Shown here: one piece after another, positions 1-5,026 of the stretch
Position numbering within the stretch: the first letter of the stretch is position 1
Layout of the letters: the number at the start of each line of letters is the position of its first letter
Source of the DNA: an uncultured Oscillospiraceae bacterium
Lineage (GTDB): Bacteria; Bacillota; Clostridia; Oscillospirales; Oscillospiraceae
DNA: 5,419 nt
Assembly (NCBI GenBank): GCA_934546725.1
Contig: CAKTED010000125.1
Span: 1 to 5,419 of the forward strand
Direction: 5' to 3'
Made by a program: the position numbers and the translations under genes
The notes under the pieces: generated by a model
Seen by the model: only the letters and a program-made list of their open reading frames with translations
Database searches by the model: none
What the model was told of the DNA's origin: nothing

Positions 1-636
1 GGCCTGACCCATCCAGATGAGCTCCTGCAGCGCGATTATACGCGCAAGCGACGTATCCTTGACAAGCGTTATCAGCTCGTTGCCCATCGGCGGAACGATG
101 TGCTTGACCATCTGAAGCAGCGTGACCTTGAAGAAGATCTGGCTTTTCGTCATGCCGAGCACCTGCCCGGCCTCCTGCTGCCCCTTCGGCACGCCCTGGA
201 TGCCGCCGCGGTAAATCTCGGAAAAATAGCAGGAGTAGTTGATGATGAACGCCACGGCTGAGGCGATGAAGCGCCCCGCCTCGCCGCTGCCCCATATGGT
301 TTTGCCCCAGACAAGGCCGGGGAAATAGTAGATGATGAGCAGCTGGAGCATGAGCGGCGTTCCGCGAAAGACCCATATGATTATGTTTATTATGAGCGAG
401 ATCGGGCTGAACCACAGGCAGAAGCGGGCAAGGCGCGTCTTTTCGCCGCCGTGCTTCCGGATGCTGCGCATGCCGAGACGGGCAAACGGCGTCCAGCGGT
501 TCATGGAGCCGAAGGAGACGATAAGTCCAAGCGGCAGAGCGCCGATGAGCGTTACGATAAAAAGCTTTATCGTTTGCAGAAAGCCGACGTTCAGCGAACG
601 GATGACGGTAGGCGCCTGTGAAAGAAAAAGTTCCAT
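1..636 (-). CDS. Polar amino acid ABC transporter permease (HisM/GlnP type), C-terminus beyond window
   Basis: This is an inner-membrane subunit of an amino acid importer, pairing with a GlnQ-type ATPase and the binding protein encoded upstream. I translated 212 codons from the ATG at 636-634 to base 1 with no stop, so the gene runs off the left edge. The start is supported by AAGGGG (644-649) seven bases upstream. The first membrane segment lies near residues 17-43. The family motif RGTPLMLQL is at 91-99, further hydrophobic segments are near 95-110 and 122-138, and ACYFSEIYRGG-like residues (SCYFSEIYRGG) are at 135-145. The EAA loop that docks on the ATPase follows (E155, A156, G161), then LVKDTSLA at 191-198, a hallmark of the His/Glu/Gln permease family. 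The stretch between the first membrane segment and RGTP is longer than usual. The family is certain; the transported amino acid is not known. Confidence 0.95.
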   Translation of the reverse strand, partial: MELFLSQAPTVIRSLNVGFLQTIKLFIVTLIGALPLGLIVSFGSMNRWTPFARLGMRSIRKHGGEKTRLARFCLWFSPISLIINIIIWVFRGTPLMLQLLIIYYFPGLVWGKTIWGSGEAGRFIASAVAFIINYSCYFSEIYRGGIQGVPKGQQEAGQVLGMTKSQIFFKVTLLQMVKHIVPPMGNELITLVKDTSLARIIALQELIWMGQA

Positions 637-693
637 GTTATATCCCCTTAAAATGTGATGGCTTCCATGCCACTGCGCAGAAAACGCATAATA

Positions 694-725
694 CGGGCAG
701 GGGGCTGAAAATTGCCCTCTGCCCG
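694..725 (-). promoter_or_regulatory. Long hairpin in the permease 5' leader
   Basis: The arms 694-705 and 714-725 pair over 12 positions around an 8-base loop (706-713). Eleven pairs are Watson-Crick; position 701 with 718 is G-T on the plus strand and A-C on the minus strand. On the minus strand it lies about 58 bases before the permease start. The sequence after it reads TATTATGCGTTTTC, which is not a clean U-run, so a terminator, attenuator or RNA-stabilising hairpin are all possible. Confidence 0.5.
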
Positions 726-776
726 ATATCCGGCGAAAAAACCGTGCCGCCAGGTTGCGTAAGTCTCACAGAGCTC

Positions 777-792
777 CGCGTCCGCGGACGCG
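777..792. repeat. Perfect 16-bp palindrome
   Basis: CGCGTCCG is followed directly by its reverse complement CGGACGCG with no spacer. It lies midway between the binding protein terminator and the permease. It could be a protein-binding operator or part of a structured transcript; nothing in the sequence decides between these. Confidence 0.5.
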
Positions 793-863
793 AAATAAAA
801 TCAGATTATTGAAGCGGGCGCATTATGCGCGCGTCTGAGGCGCAGAGCGCAGCGCCGGCCTTC

Positions 864-889
864 TCAAAAAAGTGCAGGCACTTTTTTGA
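864..889 (-). terminator. Rho-independent terminator after the family 3 binding protein
   Basis: An 11-bp perfect stem (864-874 with 879-889) closes a CAGG loop. Its outer arms are runs of six A and six T, so either strand would give a hairpin with U-rich 3' arm. It begins seven bases beyond the stop codon of the minus-strand binding protein gene (896-1771) and precedes the permease. Partial termination here would lower permease message relative to binding protein message. Confidence 0.8.
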
Positions 890-895
890 AGCAGC

Positions 896-1771
896 TCAGC
901 GGGAGATGAGCGCGGCCTGGACGCCGTAGGTCTCCGCGATCTTCTCGGCGGTGCCGTCCGCGCAGGCGGCTGCAAAGAAGTCGTTGAAGGCTGCGGCAGC
1001 GTCGCTGCCCTTGCGGAAGCCGACGCCGTACTCCTCGCTGTTGAGGCCGACGGTGTAGGTGAGGTTGGCGTAGCCGCTTCCCTCGCCGACCATCGCGGCG
1101 GCCATGAGGGCGTCGATAACGGCGGCGTCGGACGTGCCTGCGGCCACCTCCATGAGAGCGTCGGACTGAGCGGAAACGGGGGTGAATTCAGCGCCGAGCG
1201 CCTCGACCTCGGCCTGTCCGGCGGAGCCGGCCTCAACGGCGAAGACAAGGCCGTCCAGGCTCTCGACGGTCTGATAATCGGCCGCCTTGTCGGCGGGGAC
1301 GATAACGACCTGGGCATTGTTGCAGTAGGGCTCGGAGCACTCCATGGCGCTCGTTACCTCGTCGGTAAGGGTCATGCCGTTCCATACGCAGTCGATGGTC
1401 TTGCTGTTCAGCTCAAGGACCTTGTTGTCCCAGATGATCTCGACGAACTCGACGTTAACGCCCAGCGACTCGCCGAAGGCGCGCGCCATATCGGCGTCGA
1501 AGCCGACCCATTCGCCGTTATCATTGCGGTAATCCATGGGCGCGAAGTCGGTGATGCCGACGATGAGGGTGCCCTTTGTCTTTATGTAGTCAAGGTCGGA
1601 CTCTGCGGTGTCCGGCTCGGCGGAATCGTCCGGAGCCGCGGTTCCGGCATCGGCCGCGGGGGCGGAAGCGTCGGGCGTGGGTGTGGCGGAGTCGTCATTG
1701 CTCTTTGAGCCGCAGGCGGCAAAGGCCAGCAGCATCGCGGCTGCAAGAAGCAGAGAAATAAACTTTTTCAT
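896..1771 (-). CDS. Family 3 amino acid ABC transporter substrate-binding lipoprotein
   Basis: This extracytoplasmic lipoprotein captures an amino acid and delivers it to the permease encoded downstream. The 291-residue product starts with a lipoprotein signal: MKK, a hydrophobic core, then a lipobox FAAC with Cys20 as the lipid anchor. Residues 21-57 are a low-complexity Asp/Ala/Pro/Ser/Thr linker. The binding domain follows: LIVGITDFAPMDYR at 69-82, the family signature region GFDADMARAF at 90-99, WNGMTLTDE at 130-138, SEPY at 146-149, AGSAGQ at 181-186, and an Asp at 220 in AVIDALM where the family usually contacts the ligand amino group. Position 139, normally Arg, is Val. The start at 1771 has GGGAGG 12 bases or so upstream (1783-1788). 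A promoter and hairpin leader precede it. The family is clear; the ligand is unknown. Confidence 0.95.
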   Translation of the reverse strand: MKKFISLLLAAAMLLAFAACGSKSNDDSATPTPDASAPAADAGTAAPDDSAEPDTAESDLDYIKTKGTLIVGITDFAPMDYRNDNGEWVGFDADMARAFGESLGVNVEFVEIIWDNKVLELNSKTIDCVWNGMTLTDEVTSAMECSEPYCNNAQVVIVPADKAADYQTVESLDGLVFAVEAGSAGQAEVEALGAEFTPVSAQSDALMEVAAGTSDAAVIDALMAAAMVGEGSGYANLTYTVGLNSEEYGVGFRKGSDAAAAFNDFFAAACADGTAEKIAETYGVQAALISR

Positions 1772-1782
1772 TATAAATGTAT

Positions 1783-1788
1783 CCTCCC
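1783..1788 (-). promoter_or_regulatory. Ribosome binding site of the family 3 binding protein
   Basis: The minus strand reads GGGAGG here, 14-ish bases before the start codon counting from the motif centre. The 12-base gap to ATG at 1771 is on the long side, but no closer in-frame start with a better site exists and the lipoprotein signal begins exactly at this ATG. Confidence 0.7.
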
Positions 1789-1800
1789 GAAAAAATCTTG

Positions 1801-1835
1801 CCCGCCGGTCTTCGGCGGGGGTACCCCGAGGGTAC
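1801..1835 (-). promoter_or_regulatory. Two adjacent hairpins in the 5' leader of the binding protein gene
   Basis: One 6-bp stem pairs GTACCC (1821-1826) with GGGTAC (1830-1835). A second, 7-bp stem pairs CCCGCCG (1801-1807) with CGGCGGG (1813-1819). On the minus strand the second hairpin is followed by CAAGATTTTTT and then by the ribosome binding site. With the predicted promoter at 1842-1869, transcripts would begin at or next to the first hairpin. The pair could stabilise the 5' end of the message or act as a short attenuator. The T-run is offset by about five bases, so strong termination is doubtful. Confidence 0.5.
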
Positions 1836-1841
1836 TGCTAT

Positions 1842-1869
1842 ATAATAACACATCAACGAAATAAATCAA
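1842..1869 (-). promoter_or_regulatory. Sigma-A-type promoter for the family 3 binding protein
   Basis: On the minus strand TTGATT (1869-1864) and TATTAT (1847-1842) are separated by 16 bases, matching the -35 and -10 consensus at four and five of six positions. Transcription would start near 1835-1837, giving a leader of about 65 bases. Confidence 0.6.
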
Positions 1870-2039
1870 CGTAAGAATTGAATTATGCTTTGAGAAATTT
1901 TGATGAATTTTTGGCTATTTTACACAAGAGCGGGAGAAAATGAGGCAAAACGGGCGGTTTTTCGGGGTAGAAGCGCGGCAATTGAGCAGAATGAACGCTC
2001 GATCATATATAAAGCGCGGCGATTTGTGCAATCCGCCGG

Positions 2040-2068
2040 TTGACTTTACTCATTTACAGCGGTATACT
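2040..2068 (+). promoter_or_regulatory. Sigma-A-type promoter for the TrpX-type binding protein
   Basis: TTGACT (2040-2045) and TATACT (2063-2068) are spaced by exactly 17 bases and each matches consensus at five of six positions. The start point would be near 2074-2076, leaving a leader of about 57 bases, too short for a T-box. AAGGAG at 2117-2122 is the ribosome binding site, ten bases before the ATG at 2133. Confidence 0.75.
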
Positions 2069-2132
2069 TTGTCACATTAAAAGAACGGCGCACTGAAGCG
2101 GGCCGTTTGCGAGAAAAAGGAGAAGATTTACA

Positions 2133-3197
2133 ATGAAAAAGATACTTGCGCTGCTGCTTGCTCTTGCGATGGTTTTCGCCTTCGCGGCCTGCGGCTCCAA
2201 TGATGACAACAAGGGTAACGCCGCAAACGGCGGCGATACTCAGACCACCGCCCCGACCGCTGAGGGCGGCGACGCGACGGAGGAGCCCGATAACGGCGGC
2301 GACACCGCCGCTGCGGGCGAGACTTATACCGTGGGCATCTGCCAGCTCGTTCAGCATCCCGCACTCGACGCGGCCACTCAGGGCTTCAGAGACGCTCTTA
2401 CCGAAAAGCTTGGCGACGCCGTCAAGTTCGATGAACAGAACGCCTCCGGCGATTCCGCGAACTGCGTGCTTATAAGCAACGGCTTCGTTTCCAGCAATTA
2501 CGACCTCATCCTGGCCAACGCCACCCCCGCGCTTCAGGCTGCCATGACCGCCACCACCGAGATACCCATCCTCGGCACCGCCGTCACGGACTACGGCACC
2601 GCGCTTGACGTTACCGACTGGACCGGCACGACCGGCATCAACGTTTCCGGCACCTCCGACCTCGCGCCGCTTGACGGCCAGGCCGAAATGCTGCACGATC
2701 TCTTCCCCGAGGCAAAGACCGTCGGTATCCTCTACTGCTCCGGTGAGCCGAACTCCCTCTATCAGGTGAACGCTATCACCCCCTATCTTGAGAGCTATGG
2801 CTACACCGTGAAGGCATACTCCTTCGCCGATACGAACGACGTATCCGTTGTTACCGCCACGGCCTGCGACGAGAACGACGTTCTCTACATCCCCACCGAT
2901 AACACCGCCGCCTCCTGCACCGAGGCCATCAATAACGTTGCCGCGAACAGCAGGACCCCGATCATTGCGGGCGAGGAGGGCATCTGCGCCGGCAGCGGCG
3001 TTGCGACGCTGTCCATCAGCTACTATGACCTGGGCTACGCCACCGGCGAGATGGCATATGACATCCTTGTGAACGGCGCGGATGTTTCCACCATGCCCGT
3101 ACAGTTTGCTCCCAAGTTTACGAAGGAGTACAATGCGGATATCTGCTCCGCGCTGGGCGTTACCGTTCCCGAGGATTACGTCGCGATCGGCGGCTGA
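2133..3197 (+). CDS. TrpX-type ABC transporter substrate-binding lipoprotein (ABC_sub_bind family)
   Basis: This is the lipid-anchored, extracytoplasmic ligand receptor of a TrpXYZ-like importer. The 354-residue length fits the family. The signal peptide is MKKILALLLALAMVFAFAAC with Cys20 as lipidation site, followed by an Asn/Asp/Gly/Thr-rich linker to about residue 64. The core starts with TVGICQLVQHPALDAATQGF (66-85), the usual opening of COG2984-like proteins. Other family features are ILANATPALQA (126-136), PILGTAVTDY (145-154), SGTSDLAPL (172-180), YIPTDNTAAS (252-261), PIIAGEEGIC (276-285) and ATLSISYYDLGYATGEMA (291-308). A good promoter and AAGGAG site support the start. The matching permease and ATPase lie downstream on the same strand, after an 863-bp gap. 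Some relatives bind tryptophan or other aromatic amino acids, but the ligand here cannot be assigned. N-terminal similarity to the other binding protein is limited to the signal peptide. Confidence 0.93.
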   Translation: MKKILALLLALAMVFAFAACGSNDDNKGNAANGGDTQTTAPTAEGGDATEEPDNGGDTAAAGETYTVGICQLVQHPALDAATQGFRDALTEKLGDAVKFDEQNASGDSANCVLISNGFVSSNYDLILANATPALQAAMTATTEIPILGTAVTDYGTALDVTDWTGTTGINVSGTSDLAPLDGQAEMLHDLFPEAKTVGILYCSGEPNSLYQVNAITPYLESYGYTVKAYSFADTNDVSVVTATACDENDVLYIPTDNTAASCTEAINNVAANSRTPIIAGEEGICAGSGVATLSISYYDLGYATGEMAYDILVNGADVSTMPVQFAPKFTKEYNADICSALGVTVPEDYVAIGG

Positions 3198-3235
3198 TAT
3201 CCCGGCGGACATAAAAACCGAAAAATCAGGGTACA

Positions 3236-3261
3236 AAGGGGCGTTTTCTGCAACGCCCCTT
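3236..3261 (+). terminator. Probable terminator or attenuating hairpin after the TrpX-type gene
   Basis: A perfect 10-bp stem, AAGGGGCGTT (3236-3245) with AACGCCCCTT (3252-3261), encloses a six-base loop. It begins 39 bases after the stop codon. The only T-run, at 3270-3274, is eight bases past the stem, so termination may be partial. It probably marks the 3' end of most binding protein transcripts. Confidence 0.6.
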
Positions 3262-3300
3262 GCAGTGCGTTTTTCGAGAAAGCTCTGTTTGAGGAAAACC

Positions 3301-3538
3301 GTGGACGCGTGAGGGTTACGTTTTCTTCGTCATCCTCAATGGATGGGCAGGGCGGTACGATGTCGTTACCTCGGTGGAAACAACGGTGGGATTGCGTCGT
3401 CGCAAAGTCCGCTCGACTCCGCTTCCGCCTTGCGGCGAAAGCTTCGCTCGTTCCCTTGCTCCTCCTTTTCGGCCGCGATCCGCTACGCTGGGTTCGCGTC
3501 CGAGACGGGGGGGGCGCCTGCGGCTCCCTATGAATGAC
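3301..3538. repeat. Intergenic repeat copy 1, interrupted by about 120 bp
   Basis: It begins GTGGACGCGTGAGGGT, has GTCATCCTC at 3329-3337, and a 43-bp block (3351-3393) identical to 3817-3859 at 36 of 43 positions. The right end (3516-3538) matches 3868-3890 at 22 of 23 positions. Between block and end, copy 1 has 122 bases (3394-3515) where copy 4 has only eight. The extra piece is itself full of short CG-rich inverted and direct repeats such as CTTCGCTCG and TTCCGCC. Confidence 0.75.
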
Positions 3539-3572
3539 GTGCGTAGTGGTGAGTGTGTTGCGGGGTGCGTCA

Positions 3573-3659
3573 GTGGACGCGCAGACCGAAGCTTCCGTCA
3601 TTCAGAGGGGTGCGCCAGCACTCCGTGGAATCCCCTATGGAGGGGCAGAAACCCCAAAA
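3573..3659. repeat. Intergenic repeat copy 2
   Basis: It starts with GTGGACGCG, carries GTCATTCAGAGG at 3597-3608, and continues with GCGCCAG and CCGTGGAATCCC, the same order as in copy 4. It ends in a small CCCCTATGGAGGGG fold-back. It lacks the 43-bp block and right end found in copies 1 and 4, so it is a left-end fragment. Confidence 0.7.
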
Positions 3660-3741
3660 GTGGACGCGTGAGGGTCACTTCCTCTGCCGTCATCCTCGCG
3701 CAGCGGGGAGCCCACATGGAGGGCGGAGCAGTGCGTTGTCC
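3660..3741. repeat. Intergenic repeat copy 3
   Basis: It opens with GTGGACGCGTGAGGGT like copy 1 and has GTCATCCTC at 3689-3697, then GGAGGGCGGAGCAGTGCG leading towards the next copy. It follows copy 2 directly, giving an 87-base and then an 82-base spacing between successive GTGGACGCG starts. Confidence 0.7.
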
Positions 3742-3890
3742 GTGGACGCGGGGGCCCAAGGTCTCCGTCATTCAGAGGCCACGCCAGTGGCCGTGGAATC
3801 CCATGCGGAGGGGTATGGCAGTGCGATGTCGTTACACCGGCGGAACCAGCGGTGGGATTCTTCGGTCGCCTGCGGCTCCCTCTGAATGAC
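3742..3890. repeat. Intergenic repeat copy 4 with perfect terminal inverted repeats
   Basis: This is the most complete copy. After GTGGACGCG, the 124-bp core from 3767 to 3890 begins GTCATTCAGAGG and ends CCTCTGAATGAC, a perfect 12-bp inverted pair. The core contains CCGTGGAATCCC, the 43-bp block (3817-3859) and GCCTGCGGCTCCCTC. Reverse-strand reading gives the GTCATTCAGAGGGAGCCGCA type of sequence that recurs between genes in gut Clostridia and is often mis-annotated as small proteins. No transposase is linked and no target duplication is evident. Confidence 0.75.
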
Positions 3891-3990
3891 AGCATAATTT
3901 GGGTAGCCTTCGCCTGTTGACGCAGGCTCTGAATGACAGCAGAATCTGGGAGATCCTTCCGGTCGTCTCCGCTCCCTCAAAATGACATGC
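3854..3990. repeat. Three degenerate tandem units of about 48 bp
   Basis: The right end of copy 4 is followed by two weaker copies of itself. The AATGAC motif recurs at 3885-3890, 3932-3937 and 3981-3986, spaced 47 and 49 bases. Each is preceded by a CCTTC or TTCGGTCG-like stretch and a GGCTC or GCTCCCTC stretch, and the first two are followed by AGCA, AAT and TGGG. The pattern suggests serial duplication and decay of the repeat end. Confidence 0.65.
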
Positions 3991-4060
3991 GGGCGTGACG
4001 GCTTTTGAGAAACCATAAAAAAATTGAAAAGGCACAAAAAATCAGCTTGGAGGAAAATTT

Positions 4061-5026
4061 ATGAGCGGCATAGCGGCGTATTTTTCATCGCTGAATATTC
4101 TTAACCTGCCGGGCAGACTGCCGGGCGGCGTGGCGCAGGGCATAATCTGGGGGCTGATGGCGCTTGGCGTTTATATCACCTTCCGCATACTCGACATTGC
4201 CGACCTGACGGTGGACGGTTCGTTCACAACGGGCGGCGCCGTCACGGTCGTTCTGATACTGGCGGGCTGGCCCGCGTGGGCCGCACTTCTTGTGGCCATG
4301 GTCGCGGGAACGCTGGCGGGTCTCTGCACGGGGCTTCTGCATACAAAGCTCGGCATTCCGGCGATACTGGCGGGAATCCTGACCCAGTTTGCGCTGTATT
4401 CGATAAATCTGCATATAATGTCCGGTGCGTCGAACAAGGTCGTGCGCGCGGATAAATACAGCCTTGTTCTCTCCGGCGGCAACGTACTGCTCGCCATACT
4501 CATCGGCATGCTGATAGCGGCCGTCCTCATTATAATAATGTATGGCTACTTCGGAACGGAGCAGGGCAGCGCGCTGCGCGCAACGGGAAATAACCCGGCC
4601 ATGAGCCGCGCGCAGGGCATAAATATTGACCGCATGAAGGTCCTCGGCCTTGCCATATCCAACGCGCTCGTTTCATTGGCGGGCGGCCTGATGTCGCAGT
4701 ATCAGGGCTATGCGGATATCAATATGGGCAGAGGCGCCATAGTCATCGGTCTTGCCGCCGTAATAATCGGCGAGGTGCTCGGTGAGGCGCTGCTGAAAAA
4801 GCACCTCAATTTTATGGGACGGCTCAGCTTCGTCGTCCTCGGCGGCGTAATATATTATATCGTCGTCGTAATAGTCCTGTGGCTCAAGCTGCCGATGAAC
4901 GACCTCAAGCTGTTCACCGCAGCGGTGGTCGCCGTGTTCCTGGCCGTGCCGTATCTGCGCGGGCAGGCGAAGAGCTCGTTCAAAATGGCCGGAAAGAGGG
5001 GGGCAAAGACCAATGCTGGAGATTAA
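4061..5026 (+). CDS. ABC transporter permease of a TrpXYZ-like system (BPD_transp_2 family)
   Basis: This integral membrane protein forms the channel of the importer whose binding protein is at 2133-3197 and whose ATPase follows. It has 321 residues, normal for COG4120-like permeases. Hydrophobic segments lie near residues 22-42, 56-69, 72-92, 99-120, 141-163, 193-213, 224-241, 255-276 and 283-299. DIADLTVDGSFTTGGA (45-60) and HTKLGIPAILAGILTQ (94-109) are typical of the family. ALRATGNNPAMSRAQGI (171-187) is the cytoplasmic loop expected to meet the ATPase. The C-terminal tail is basic (Lys/Arg-rich, 302-317). The start at 4061 has GGAGG (4049-4053) seven bases upstream. The last 14 bases overlap the ATPase start, which implies translational coupling. 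The substrate is unassigned. Confidence 0.93.
   Translation: MSGIAAYFSSLNILNLPGRLPGGVAQGIIWGLMALGVYITFRILDIADLTVDGSFTTGGAVTVVLILAGWPAWAALLVAMVAGTLAGLCTGLLHTKLGIPAILAGILTQFALYSINLHIMSGASNKVVRADKYSLVLSGGNVLLAILIGMLIAAVLIIIMYGYFGTEQGSALRATGNNPAMSRAQGINIDRMKVLGLAISNALVSLAGGLMSQYQGYADINMGRGAIVIGLAAVIIGEVLGEALLKKHLNFMGRLSFVVLGGVIYYIVVVIVLWLKLPMNDLKLFTAAVVAVFLAVPYLRGQAKSSFKMAGKRGAKTNAGD

Larger units (their letters stand above)
637..895 (-). other. Intergenic leader between binding protein and permease, rich in inverted repeats
   Basis: I see no gene in these 259 bases. They hold a terminator next to the binding protein stop, then several inverted repeats: GGCGC/GCGCC (839-843 with 852-856), GCGCAT/ATGCGC (818-823 with 825-830), a perfect 16-bp palindrome (777-792) and a long hairpin (694-725). 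The ribosome binding site of the permease is at 644-649. I found no convincing separate promoter for the permease, so its message may arise from read-through of the upstream terminator or from a promoter I cannot recognise. Confidence 0.6.
1772..2132. other. Divergent intergenic promoter region
   Basis: This 361-bp gap has no supported gene. Its left part (about 1840-1925) is clearly more AT-rich than the flanking genes. It contains a minus-strand promoter with a hairpin leader, and a plus-strand promoter. An imperfect inverted repeat, CGGCGATT with AATCCGCCG (2017-2024 and 2030-2038, one bulged base), sits just before the plus-strand -35 box and could be an operator. No T-box or other riboswitch core was recognised. 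Confidence 0.65.
3198..4060. other. 863-bp non-coding gap inside the TrpXYZ-like locus
   Basis: The gap between the binding protein and permease genes holds a hairpin (3236-3261) and then almost 700 bp of degenerate repeats (3301-3990). From about 4007 the sequence becomes A-rich and leads into the permease ribosome binding site. Open frames exist on both strands but change with every repeat copy, lack ribosome binding sites and resemble no family, so I call none of them. I see no clear promoter for the permease in the last 60 bases. Confidence 0.75.

Noticed and set aside
823..1317. Open frame overlapping the family 3 binding protein gene on the same strand
   Set aside because: It is a Pro/Ser/Arg-rich out-of-frame reading of a clearly real gene and has no ribosome binding site.
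1801..1840. T-box-like sequence (GGGGTACCCC before a GC hairpin and U-run)
   Set aside because: It does not match the UGGNACC T-box core, and the predicted leader of about 65 bases is far too short to hold a specifier stem.
1982..2013. A second plus-strand promoter (TTGAGC and TATATA or TATAAA)
   Set aside because: The spacing of 18-20 bases and weaker -35 match make it less likely than the 17-base-spaced promoter at 2040-2068; left as possible only.
2046..3236. A 396-codon open frame antisense to the TrpX-type gene
   Set aside because: It is longer than the real gene but has a Gly/Val/Arg-rich composition, no family motifs and lies opposite a gene with strong promoter, ribosome binding site and motif support. 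It is a by-product of GC-rich codon use.
3301..3990. Possible CRISPR array
   Set aside because: Repeat spacing is irregular (272, 87, 82 bases), repeats are degenerate, intervening sequence is itself repeated, and no cas gene is present.
3301..3990. Insertion sequence
   Set aside because: No transposase fragment could be read in any frame and no target duplication was seen, so it is described only as non-coding repeats.
3176..4037. Several short open frames on both strands across the repeat region
   Set aside because: They follow the repeat units in different frames and give Arg/Ser/Pro-rich or REPQATEES-type peptides, which I recognise as common false gene calls on this intergenic repeat.
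4001..4048. Promoter for the permease (TTGAGA at 4005-4010)
   Set aside because: No acceptable -10 box lies 16-18 bases downstream in this A-rich stretch.
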